Source: Agroathelia rolfsii
Lineage: Eukaryota; Basidiomycota; Agaricomycetes; Amylocorticiales; Amylocorticiaceae
Direction of reading: 5' to 3'
DNA: 64,000 nt
Assembly: GCA_018343915.1 (NCBI GenBank)
Contig: JABRWF010000005.1
Span: forward strand, 4,065,001-4,129,000
Positions 12,730 through 24,199 of this stretch are shown piece by piece; the stretch's first letter is position 1, and each line of letters begins with the position of its first letter. The notes beneath the pieces were generated by a model. It was given only the letters and a program-made list of their open reading frames with translations. It was not told the origin of the DNA and ran no database searches. The position numbers and the translations under genes were made by a program.

Positions 12730-13483
12730 TCAATTTGAGTGCAGCTCTTCGTTGAGTTCCCTCAACTGCCGAGCGATTATGTCGGACATGACAATATCGA
12801 CTGTGTCCTGCTCTTCAGCTGAGTAAACGATAATGTTTGCATGAGTCTTCCCTCAGGTCTAGGACGAGGCGGGAGGTGGTGATGACCCCCATACTGTACA
12901 GATGTAGGCATTAGCTAGGTCGGGAAGCCTCTGGAAAAGACCTATTACCATGCTTCCATCCAAGACAATACACTTCGTGCCATAATAAGCTACTGAGGAG
13001 TGAATACAGAAGAGAGTGGAGATTGAGAAAATCAGTAAATTTAGGGCTCGCGTTGCCAAATGGACATACCGAATTCGTCTGAACGGATATTCAGCTAAAT
13101 TGTAGGAAAATAGGGTAAAAAAAAATTACAAAAGATATCAGGGTATTAATGAGATAAAAAAAACCGGCTATTACTCTGCATGAACAAAAAAATTTGCTTA
13201 CATATTAGTCAGGTATGGTCTAATCCCAAGAATTACTAACAAGAAGTAAAAGATGCCTGTATAAATATGTTAACTTGGGGTTCACTCAGGAAAGAAAAAA
13301 AAGACTGTCTCGAAGGATAATTGAATAGAACAACCGTCCTCTGAGGATTCTACAAGGATTTCTTGCCGCCTTCCACGTCTTGTTAACCGTCAATATTTTC
13401 ATCGCCGTCTTCCATACAAATACCACGATCCAGGAAATTTTGGGATCTGAATAAGAACACCGGCTCAGGGGACATATTTCCAA
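12730..13483 (-). CDS. Possible degenerate multi-span membrane protein gene between the E(z) copies
   Basis: Weakly supported. On the minus strand, fragments resemble the multi-helix membrane proteins common in basidiomycetes (DUF6533-like). They are SWIVVFVWKTAMKILTVN with RLFYSIILRDSLFFL near 13290-13450, GIFYFLLVILGIRPYL near 13210-13260, ITTSRLVLDLRED near 12850-12900, and a C-terminal SDIIARQLRELNEELHSN ending at a TGA at 12730-12732. The fragments occur in family-like order but in different frames, with several stops between them, and I could not build a full spliced gene. It may be a decayed gene, or a real one whose 5' exons I cannot see. The region is AT-rich compared with its neighbours. 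Confidence 0.3.
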
Positions 13484-14024
13484 GCATAGAGCATTGAAAT
13501 GATATGCTTACAATTAGACCTAGCTCAATTTTATAAAAGTTTCGTAATGGTGAATATCTTCAATATTCAATTACTAGTAGCAAGACTCGACGTAGATCAA
13601 CGGTAGTCCCGATAGGTAGATAATCCCGAGGCCAAAATACACGGAAGTGTGCGTGAACTTTTCTCGTGAATCAATTAGAGCATATCAAGCACATGTCGCC
13701 TCAGTAGTTGGCAGTTGCCTTAGTATCAGCTTGATCTGGGTAGTATTATGTTTGTTACTTGAAGTTGCAACGGTTGTCGACTTTTTTTGGCCGGTTGTTA
13801 TCCAAGTGCGAACATCTAATTGGAGTCTGCCAAAAGAAGGCTAATAGTGAACTCTGCATTTTTGCTAACTCGGACTCCGATGGCATCGACTCGGAAGTGA
13901 TGATTTGTGAGCTCGGAAGCATGACATTACACATAGATTGACAGACTTGTATGTTGTATATACTCGAGTACATGTATATCCGAATCCGAGTCAGTCTTCC
14001 TCGCCCATCTCAACATTGAATCAA

Positions 14025-16862
14025 ATGCACTCTACTACTTCAAAGAAAAGAAGGCTCGACGATCTCGAGCACACAGTATTTCTTGTTAATTATGTATATC
14101 AGCAGGTTCTAAAGGAGTTTATTGCCTGGAATCATGCTTTTTGCACGGAGAAAATGAACCACTTAGACCGTTGGTCGGTGATAGGGGCAAGAAAAACACT
14201 CATTTGCCGGGCTTGCGCTGATGATCCTGCGGGTTCCAATTATATGCTCACATCATTACAAGGCGCAAACACAGAGAAAAACTTAGGGATAGAAATTCTT
14301 AATGACTCAACCTTATCGTCGGCTCATCAGGATGAAAAATCTATTTATGAAGTTGACTACGGTACTGGAGAGTACATCGTCATTCCAGTTCATAATACCT
14401 CTGTAAAATCTATTCCGGCGCATGCACCCTATGAAGCTGTTACTCCGGGGAACTTGTGCGATCTGGTAGGAGACGATCCAAGTGCAATGCCGTTCTTACC
14501 TCTTTCCGATGATCCTTCATTTAATGTCACGGCTCATATTGAGCATTACGGGACATTTGAATGGCAAGGGCCAATGTCAGAGCCCGACCGTAAGTCCCAT
14601 AATTTCAAACACCTTGTTCTACATTTTTATTCCTTTGCTATAGTGGAGGCTGTCATCCTTAAATCCGCTGATCGTCTTCTTTCTCACTACAATGTCTCTA
14701 TTCAAGACCTTGAAGAGACAGATATCTTCCCGCTGCCACTATTATCGGGCATGGGGAGAGTTGGTCTCTTGGAGAAATGGTCGCAAAGGTCTGAAACATG
14801 AAAGCAATCGAAAGGTATATCCTTACCAAGGACCTGACAACAGAAATCCCATACCATGGCTTGAGCATGCTTCTATCCTTGCTCCATCAAGTTTTGTGAT
14901 CAATTCTTTGCTTCCTGAGGTTAACGACTTGACGACTCGGCTCAAGAGCATGGCAGATGCATTTTGCCCAAAGTTCAGCTGTCTTCAGCCTCTTTGTCAC
15001 CCGCATCGTACGTATTGAACAGTTTGAAGATTCCACGAAGCTTAACGCTGATTTTTGGTATTGATTTGGTAACTAGTACCTGATTCGTGTGATTCTCCTA
15101 TGCCCATTATACCTATACCAACCGACGATGAACTGCGAAGTATAATAGAAACACCTTGTAGCGAACAGTGTTTTAAAAATATCACTAAAGCTCTTGTAAG
15201 CCCCTCACCATGTTTCACTCGGTTTATACTAAATTCAATTTAGGAAAGCGGTATTGTATGGAATAAGACTGATGCCAATACCATAAAAACATTCCTAGAA
15301 GTGGCACCAGACACCACTCCTTGCGATCTAGCAGTAATTTGCAGAAAACCCTGCTTCGAGGTTGCTATGCCGTAGAATACCACATGCTATCCGACGATCT
15401 AACGATGACAGTAGGTTTTCCATCAACGTAATAGTTGGCTTCATTTCCTCTTTCCCACAACCAAAAACTATCTCCATAATCATCCCGAAGTACCTCAAGT
15501 TACCGGCGATTATCGAGAAAAACAGAACTGATAGACTCGTTTTGATCGCAGTCAATAGAAGGCGACCAACTCACAATGTCAGTGCAAAATCTGATAACAG
15601 CAGTTCCGAGAAAAAAAAAACCTTACTAATTAACTATGGTTTTTGCGTGGTAGAATCCATCCGTGTAAGCATTCGGGACCCTGTGAAGAAAACAGTTTTT
15701 GCACGTGCTTTGTAAAAGAGCGATCCTGTCAACGTGGTTGCTCTTGCGGAAAGACATGTATGTCCATTTGCTATATCCATATCACTTTCAATACAACTTC
15801 AAAAATTTGAACGCATACAGGTAGTAAACAGTGGCCTGGCTGTCAATGCGCCCTGCTTAGGAGAGGCAAGATATGCAAATCCAACCAATGCCCTTGCTTT
15901 AGGACCGGGAGGGAATGCACCCCTGGTCTTTGTTTGAACTGCAATTCCAAGTTAGTCACTAACCTCGTTTGATCGCCGAATACTAATATTTGCTGACCTG
16001 CATTATTTGCCAGAGGTGAATCAGCACCTGTCTCTTATCTGCTTTAAGATTTCTATCCCTTTCCTTTTCCGTATTAGCGGACATTTGCAAGAATTCCCAG
16101 ATTAGTTGGAGTATAGGCCAGGTACTCATATGAGTTGTGTTCTTGTACTGGGATGAAGTATTCAAATATCTTTTTTTTCTTACATAATTAGCCTTTGGAA
16201 GTCAAGAATGGTATCTCAGGCCTGGGTGCATTCTTAACAAAAGCAGTGAACTCGGGCGATCTCATCATCGGTGGGTCTTCTATAACACTAACAATATCTC
16301 TCCTAATGATTGATGATTTATGTCTTTGTTTGATCAGAATACATCGGTCAGCTGATATTCGAGGATACAGTTACTAGCCGAGGGTATGGTGCTTATTCGT
16401 TCCAAGTTTGATTTCGGCAACTCAACCATTACAACCAGAGATATCGCCGTGCATCTCGGTCGCAATTACAACTTCGACCTCAACGAAGAACTGTCGATCG
16501 ATGCCACTACTTATGGTAACGAATCACGGTTCATCAATCACTCTAGCCAACAATCTAATTCACAGGCGTTAAGTATGTTTTTGCCTTTATAATCCGATTT
16601 CCTTTAAAACATCTTCTCATGCTGTCATGCAGTAAAATTAGTCAACAACGAACAGCGTATCGGTAGGTCCAGGAAATTACATTCGCCTCGAATCATTTAC
16701 ATATTCTTACTTTAGGCATCTACGCTAGTGAGCGTCTCGCATTTGCCCGGAAAATATCGTCCCTTGCTCAAACTGTTTATCACAGCGAAAAAGATGCCCG
16801 CCGGAACCGAAGTCCTCTTCGATTACGGTCCATATTTCTTCAAGGATGGTTCAGGTTCTTGA
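14025..16862 (+). CDS. E(z)/EZH2-type histone H3K27 methyltransferase, downstream tandem copy
   Basis: Second PRC2 catalytic-subunit homologue, same orientation as the copy ending at 12528. The start is taken as MHSTTSKKRR at 14025; an in-frame ATG at 13938 is less typical. The long first exon holds the N-terminal region (EHYGTFEWQ). Splicing of about 14788-14843 gives WSQRNPIPWLEHA. The cysteine clusters FCPKFSCLQPLCHPH and TPCSEQCFKN follow, then SANT2 (GIVWNKTDANTIKTFL) and CXC (SGPCEENSFCTCFVKERSC, GCSCGKTCSKQWPGCQC, NQCPCFRTGRECTPGLC). SET follows with GISGLGAF, EYIGQL, NYNFDLNEE, SRFINHSS, LVNNEQRIGIYA and a final FDYG. The stop is at 16860-16862. The short basic exon between SANT2 and CXC (about 15410-15665) is hard to splice by eye. 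The usual NHSxxPNC Cys is Ser (SNSQA). It probably encodes an active or divergent methyltransferase. Confidence 0.85.
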
Positions 16863-17046
16863 CTTCAGCTATCCGCCATTTTTTTAAAATCCCATATCGA
16901 AGTTGAAGAATAGCTTAGGTTTGAGCAGCATTAACATAACAGCAACCTTTGAAAATGATTCTCCGATATATATCATCATATTTTTGTTCAACAAAGGGCT
17001 GATAGATACAAGCCATCATTCGTTCGTGAAGTAATCTACATAACAA

Positions 17047-20000
17047 TCAATGCATTTGAGGGTTGGAAGGGAGTCGCATGATCAACTGCTTAACACCCGA
17101 CATCCACATGCCAATGTCATCCGTGCGCGAACCGGTAGTCAAGAGATTGATATGGATCGCGAGAGCCGATTCACGGTCATGCGCGGCCATGGCTGTGAAA
17201 AAAAACAAGTTTACGATCTGTTCGTGCAAACTAAGTGTATTTCGTACCTCTAACCAATGCCAAGAGCTGGTCAACAATAGGCTGCGACAAGGTCTCGCAG
17301 TTAAGCGCATCGAACAACGGGTTGATGCGTCTTTCGAGATCGTCGACCAGTCGCCTCTGCTGGGGCTAAAAAAAAGTAAATAAATGAATACATATACATG
17401 AAATTAAACACATGACATCACGCCAACTTACTGGCACAGAACCCTTGAGCTCATTCAATTGACTGGAAATGACGCTGAAGACCAGCATAGAAGATTCAGG
17501 GATGTGAGTCCTATCTCCGGGCGCTGTGAGTAGAAAAATATGTATTAGCACTAGCAAGAAATCTTAGTTAGCAATTTACGCACGGTATTTGGGAGGTGGT
17601 GGACCCCTTCGAGCAGGAGGCGGTGCCGGCGCATTTGTGGGAGGCCCCGCGGGTGGAGGCGCCAGCGGTGACTGACCTGCTACCGGAGGCGGCGGCGGTG
17701 GTCCGCCTCTAGGTGCTGCTCCGGGAGGTGGTGCGTAAGGCCCTGTGGCAGGAGGGGGCGGCAGCCCTGCATCGCGCTGGACCGGAGGTGGCCCGTACGG
17801 ACCAGGGTTGGCCTGCGGAGGCGGGGGAGCGTACCCTGGATTGACGGCCGGAGACATGTTTCTAGACGGTGGTCCGGGAGGAAGGGAGTGCTGTGGAGGG
17901 GCATAGGACCCAGCAGGGGGAGGAGGCGGTGGTACAGACATGCGAGACGCCTGTGGTGGCGGGGGAGGGCGGGCCTGAGCGCTACCCGGTCGAGGTGGCG
18001 GTGGTAGTATTCCGGATTGACCAGTCTGAGACGGAGTAGGTGAGCCTGGCATCGAGTTTGGGAACGGCGATATAATCGCCGCCGGTTTGTTTGCGTTGGC
18101 TGTGTTGGGCGTGCGTTGACGAGGAATGGCTGCGGGAACATCGTTCCATCCACCGACATCACGTTTAATTGGCACGGACGGGGGAGGTGGTGCACGGGCT
18201 GGAGGAGGAGGAAGAGGCGCGTTGGTCTGAGAAGGCATATAACCTTGACCTGGTACTGCGTAAGGCACTGGCGGCGGGGCAACCGGTTGGTAGGGACTGC
18301 TGAAGGGTTGATTTGCTGTGGGAACGGGAGGAGCATAGGGATTAGGTGGCGGATTAACGACCGAGGGCGCTGTCGCTTGCATACTATAGGGTGCTGGTGG
18401 CACGTTGGACCCAGGGCCATACGGATATGCATTTGGAACAGGTGGAGCCGCAGCCGGGATACGAGACGCCGTTTGAGGAACAACTGGTGGAAGATAACCA
18501 GATCCATAGGAATGCACCGAAGTTGTCGTTGCTGGCACAGGTGCAGCCTTTGTAGGACTCTTGACCTTGCCAGTAGCAAGTAAAACTCTGTCCCTGGCAT
18601 CGCTGCCCAGCTTGGAGTCATATGCCTGAGGCACAAGAGCAAGAATCTTCACAGCATCCTCCAGCAGGCCATGAGCCGCCAGGATATCCGCATACTCGAT
18701 GTATCGCTCATACAAAGACACCAGCTTGTAAGTCTCCGCCTTCTGCGCAACAAGGTCGGAGTCTACATAGTTCACAGCAGCGCGGAAGATAGCAACCTTC
18801 TCCATGAAGGTCTGCAGAGCAGTAGAATGGGCTTCGTATTTGATTCCTGCGTTCTGGTGTCCCTCAAGTGTCGCCAGGAGTTCTTGTTCCTCCTCCTGGA
18901 GCTCTTCCGCCCAGATGTCGACCAGACGTTCGAGTTTGGCGGCCGCCAAATAAGTCGTCTCTGCGTTCCTCCTGATCTGCTTTCCACTATCCACCTTTGC
19001 GCGCGAGGCCTGCTCCAACCTTCGTCCGAGCATTTCAGCAAGGCTGGCAAAGTCGGCTTCCTTGGCAAATGTGCAAATCACGACGAATACTTCACGCCAC
19101 TCCCGTAGATCAGCATGACGGACAACGTCAGCTAGATCAGCATCGACAATGCTCTGGAAGAGTCGCAGGTACGGAGTATCACCAGCCTTCTTGCTGAAGT
19201 AGGCCTTTTGCGTACGAGCTAAGAGGGCGGGTCCGCCACGTCCAGCGAGTAGGATGGCATCCGTGAAGCGGTCAACGGAAAGGCAGAGAGATACAGCGCT
19301 CTCGAAATCGCCGAGAACCAGAGCCTGGGTGATGAGACGATCTGTATCTGATTCGTCGGTGGCATAGATCCTGAAGGTGACACCTTCGTGTGTACTATCC
19401 GAGCCAGCAGAGGATGCGCCTGAGCCAACTGTGGCAGCGACGCTGGAGTCGAGTGGGTAGCTTGTGTGAGGCACCGTTTCAGCGGGTGCTGTGCCGATCG
19501 TGGCGAAGAAGTCGTCCGCAGCTGCACCAGCATTGTCCTCGCCAAAGAGACTAGGCGCCGTGGTCGTAGATTCGCCATCTACACCGGCGATATGGGACGT
19601 AACACTGACGCTGACCTCAGAGGGCGTCTTTTCGCTTTGTGTAGATTCGGCTTCTTGCTCAGACCCCTCAGGCTCAGGTTCGGGCTCTGCGAAGGAGACG
19701 ACAGGTTTGCCTCCGGAAACAGCAGAATCTGGTACAATATCCTGTTCTACTTCTTCTAATGTAGGCCCGGGTGTGGATTCGGCAGCGCTTTTTACATTCG
19801 CGATGGCCTCGGCGACTTTGGCTGCAACTTCCTCTTCTGAGAACCCGAGAAGGCCAATTAACTCTTCACGAGAATTGGTAGAATCAGCGCTGTGGTCTTT
19901 TCCGAACAAGCCTGCTAGAGCTTTCCAGACGTCTCCATCTTTGCTCTCAGCAAGGGCGCGCAAGGCATCGCGATCACCCCGCAGAGCTTCAGCACGCTGG

Positions 20001-21471
20001 ATGATGGGCGAGTCGCTGATCACCGTACGAGTATGGACAACAGCGCTTTGATGCTTCCCTTGAGCAGAGGGGAGATTGGAGACGGTGACAAGTTTTCCGC
20101 CAAATCCGAAATTCGCGCTGGCGGGGCGCCTGAGCCACTTAGGCGGTTGCGTCAGAGAGAAAGTGCCATGAGATGCGGGGGCCGAGGCAAAGATATCATC
20201 AGACGGTACACTGGTAGTGACGGCTACGGCGGAATCTGTATTTGTTGCCTGAATAGAATGGATGCCGATTGTGCCATCGAAGAAGGCGGTGGCAAGAAGA
20301 TCTGGATTGCCAGGACACCAGTCCACTTGGAACGCCCAGTTTTCGGCAGCAGGTAGCTCGCCAATGATCTCGGGAGTCTGTGGTTGAGGATTCCAACACA
20401 ATGCACGATTATCTTTGCCACAAGACAGAAGCAGATCGGGATCTTGCGCACACCAAGAAAGTGATAGGACACCTTTTTCATGGCCAGTCAGGATCTAAGA
20501 CACAAGCCTGGTCAGCAACCATGGTGTGGATGGAGTAAGAAACGCTACCTTTTCTGGCGCACGAGCATTACGCAAATCCCAAAGCATGATGATAGGCGAT
20601 GAATCATCTTCAGAAGCGGTGACAAGTCGCGTGGCCTAAATGATCATCAGCACTGAGCCGAAGCTCAACATACAAATACTTACATTATCTGGGTGCCAAG
20701 CGATATCACTCATGCCACGTCTGCCGCCCATGGCCATGCCGTTTCCAATACCGACATTGGTCATCATCGTGCCAGCACCTCCGCCATAGGCCAAAGCAAC
20801 AACCTCTTTCTTTCCTCTGAGATCCCACACGACCGTGTATCCAGTGCTGCTCGCGCCTGCAAGAACACTTGGAACCTGCGAGTTCCAAGCCACAGCAGTG
20901 ATCTCATCGAGTTTTGTGCTGCGAGTACCGGGCGTTGGGGAGTAAGGTTTGCTTGGATCTTTCAGATCCCAGACGTAGACTTCGCCATTGACAGCACCGG
21001 ACGACAGCAAGTTCTTTTGATTCTTGTTGAAGTCGAGACCACGGATGGGTCCAGTATGCGTAGAGTTTCGTAATATTAGGGCATCACTTTCAGAAAGACC
21101 TCAGATACCACGAAATCTAAGCACAATCAGCTCACTTACGTTTCGTGAGCAAGGATCTTGGCAGGATCCCAAAGTGCAAGTTCGCCGTTCTCAAGACCAG
21201 CAGCGATGACGCCTTGCTCTCGTCCTGTTGTCCAGGCCAGCCTGTTGAACCTGGCACCATCTGTAACATACCCCTTGGGACCTGAGTGGGTGGGCCCGCC
21301 CAGATCATACTCCTGTGTGTTGAGAAAGTCGGGAGCCCATATTTCAAGCTGGGATTCGTTGCTAAAGGACTCGTCCAGCGCGCCAGCAACTGTACCCGTG
21401 GCAATCAGAGGAAGGGCGGGGGTGGGGGACCAAGCAAAGGTAGCGGTCCGATGAATGACCTTTCTCTTCAT
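17047..21471 (-). CDS. SEC31: COPII coat outer-shell protein Sec31
   Basis: Forms the Sec13-Sec31 outer cage of COPII vesicles that bud from the ER. The start at 21471 encodes the Sec31 N-terminus ([16 protein letters not shown]) and a WD40 propeller: [86 protein letters not shown]. The alpha-solenoid ancestral coatomer element follows ([49 protein letters not shown]), then a Pro-rich segment of about 330 residues (17580-18560) that would contact Sec23 and stimulate Sar1 GTPase. The C-terminal helical domain ([46 protein letters not shown]) ends at a stop at 17047-17049. Introns lie near 21072-21139, 20637-20684, 20496-20549, 17523-17580, 17371-17431 and 17195-17245. The total is about 1,250 residues, normal for the family. 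Confidence 0.96.
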
Positions 21472-21666
21472 GCTCTAAATCGTGATGGGATGAAGCAGGA
21501 TGTGTTAGACGGTGCAGTATGCGCTGGCTCGACGCTGCTGGAGACGTGTACGGTGATGGTCCCCGGTTTCCAACTCCGACTGGCTAATAAAGTCTTCAAG
21601 TCTACAGTTTTATTATGTCTACAACAGTAATCATTACAAGACCACTACGAGGCATTCCCCTCTACC

Positions 21667-22405
21667 ATGACCAGGAGCAACACTATCACCAGATCAGACA
21701 TCAGATATGTGTCTCAGACGACAGCATGTGTCCTTAGACAGTATGGTATAGATTGTACACTGTTTGGAAGTGCTGCATGCATGTTCCACGGCACCTCGCG
21801 CCGTCCAAATGTACGGTGTTTGAGCTTGAACCCCCTTTGTCGTCTTTGTCTATCCATTACATGTTTACGTTTAGGATGTTGACGTGATTGCTCTGTCGAG
21901 AGACCATGAAGATACAGAAGATATTAAGCACATATTGATCAATGAAGATGATCGCTTTTACACTGTCCCATCAGCCAACCCCCGCAATTCCTACCAAGTA
22001 TATTGGTTTGAACTTGTTCGGGGCGGGAGATCATGCAAAGTCGACATTATCCTTCCTGGGATCATGGAAATTCCAAATATTCCTCTGGATCGCATTGAAT
22101 ACTTTGGGGATTACGGCGTGCCCGTGGTCCCTCTAGATGTCCTTATCCTGCTCAAGTTGAAAGGATGGTACGACCACCACTACTTGCGCCGCCGTGACTT
22201 TCAAGAAAAGCGGTATTATGACATCGACGATATCCGAGAGTTGCTTGAATTTGCCACAGACGAGGGTGTATTTATCTATCGGCGGTCTTGGTTACCAAGA
22301 CGGTTCTTAAGGAGTGCCTACCAACATTATCGTGATTTCATTGACGAATATCCCGAATTTTACGATAGATGGGATACCTTCAGGATTGGAAATCGTCAGG
22401 TCTAA
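21667..22405 (+). CDS. Nucleotidyltransferase-fold protein, 224 aa, basidiomycete type
   Basis: Two exons (21667-21810 and 21875-22405) join in frame through a 64-nt GT..AG intron exactly inside the nucleotidyltransferase signature: LFGSAACMFHGTSRRPN, then DVDVIALS. A Gly-Ser start, a helix, and then DxD about 19 residues later are characteristic of the NTP_transf/MNT fold, where the two Asp bind metal. A third possible acidic residue is in SCKVDIILPG. The C-terminal half is rich in Tyr, Arg and Asp with no further domain. The substrate is unknown; the fold includes kinase-like adenylyltransferases and RNA nucleotidyltransferases. It starts 195 bp from SEC31, which is divergent, so the two may share a promoter. 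I am confident it is a real gene and moderately sure of the fold. Confidence 0.75.
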
Positions 22406-24199
22406 TGTTATTTATTTTGTGAACGGATTCCTCCTTTGTTTCAAATTTGTGTCATAGTTTGGGTTTTGGCTCTACTAGATAGATGGGATTTGCTGCAACA
22501 TATACTAGTAGTAAGTTGGCTGGTACGTCGCAGGAGAGGTAGACTGATTTGCTCACCTTGAACAAGTTCGAGTATCATAGTTGAAGTCAGAGAACATACC
22601 TTTACTGGAAATTGGATTGACGTTTCTCTTGATATCATCAGATCATCGATCGTCAAGTGCACCTACTATACTAGTACATGGCAGTAAGTTAATCCCAGTG
22701 CAAGGCACATTGATTCATGTTGGTTAGAAGATAGATAAGTACGCGTATACTCTTATATGCTCTAATTGAAGCTCCAACTGTCTCAGTTTTGCGACGACTG
22801 AATACGACACAGAATCATAGGTTCAGGTTGATCTTCCCACTTACTGTGCCAAATTTCTCTGATTAACAGTGAGTCCTGCCGGCGCCTAGGAAACGCATAT
22901 GAATGATGGAAAAATTCAGATTCAGGCTCCCCATAACTGCGCTTTTCTTACAAAAGAATTCAAGGCCGTTCCTTCTCCATCGACGGGCACCAATGAATTT
23001 GAAGATAGTCAGACTGGCAATATATGCGTAACCGAATTCATTTTACTAATATTATGCTCAAGATCTGAGACGGACATTTTCGGGAGACTTTGCTATGTCT
23101 TGGATAGTGTATGGTCTATGTATTCAAGTTCTATGTTTATCTGGATCAAATTATTGTGATGCTCATGGCTGGTGTGCACTGGTACTAGATGATTGTTTAC
23201 AGAGGAGATATGACAAAGCTCTACTGGGAAGCGCACTTCTATGACGAGAAGGTAAAAATCTCACATCTGCTTTGAGATGAAATCTGACTGCGGTCGATAA
23301 TAAGAGCATTGACTTCACTTGTGGCTTGTTCAACATAAAAATGACCTCATATATTGTAGATTATGGAGTATCATTTGCTAAATACTCACATAGAGTACTT
23401 GGTCTACTCTATGTACTAGTATACCTAAGCTCCTCATACTGAGGTAGTATTTGGGCTTTGGTATTGAGCTCGAGATCCTTTGACCCTGACTATACTCGTT
23501 TTGGCGTAATGCGTAATGTGTAATCTTTCTCAAATGGGGATTCAAAATTTAAGGGGGTTCCGGTCAAAATCACCGTATTGGTGATGATGATGCCATGTCA
23601 CAGCCAGCCAGCTCTGGCAGTAGCAAATATCAATAGATGCTTTTCGCTGGCACATTTTCCAGTTTATTGACAGCTCAACTACTTTCTGTTCGCTAAAATC
23701 ACCATCTTTAAACATTCATATGCATATATTCAAGCTCCAGACAATAGTGATAACAAGTCTGTCCGTACCCAAATCGTAATTCATAATCATTCTTACACTT
23801 CAAGTTATTGCCTCGTGCGCAAAGCGGGCAAGCTCACTATTCAGGCCTTCAGGGCTCTACTCTCATTCTTGTATCTACCTAAGAAAACAGAGAACTTGGT
23901 CACAATACAATATCAAGGTTGAAGAACTTGTTTAAGAAAACCATCACCGAAGTACCCCCATTCAAGTTGTGGGTCAACGTGTTTTCCTTCATATATGTTT
24001 CCTTTTATATAATTATTCTGGAATACTCATCATGTGACCTACCAATAGTATCAGCTAAAAATCTTATATCGCTGGGTCTCATCTGCCGTTGACTGGCCGG
24101 GTGAGTCCATATACCGCGTCAACCCCACCGGCGAGTGTCATACCTAGCATCCAAAGCCAGTTTCTATTATTGGCGCGTGTTATTACGCCATAACAATCG
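22406..24199. other. Gene-poor interval
   Basis: About 1.8 kb with no supported gene. Frames at 22441-22662 (minus) and 22899-23159 (plus) lack any domain or splice context. The sequence is AT-rich with many stops in all frames. No inverted or direct terminal repeats were noticed. Confidence 0.45.
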
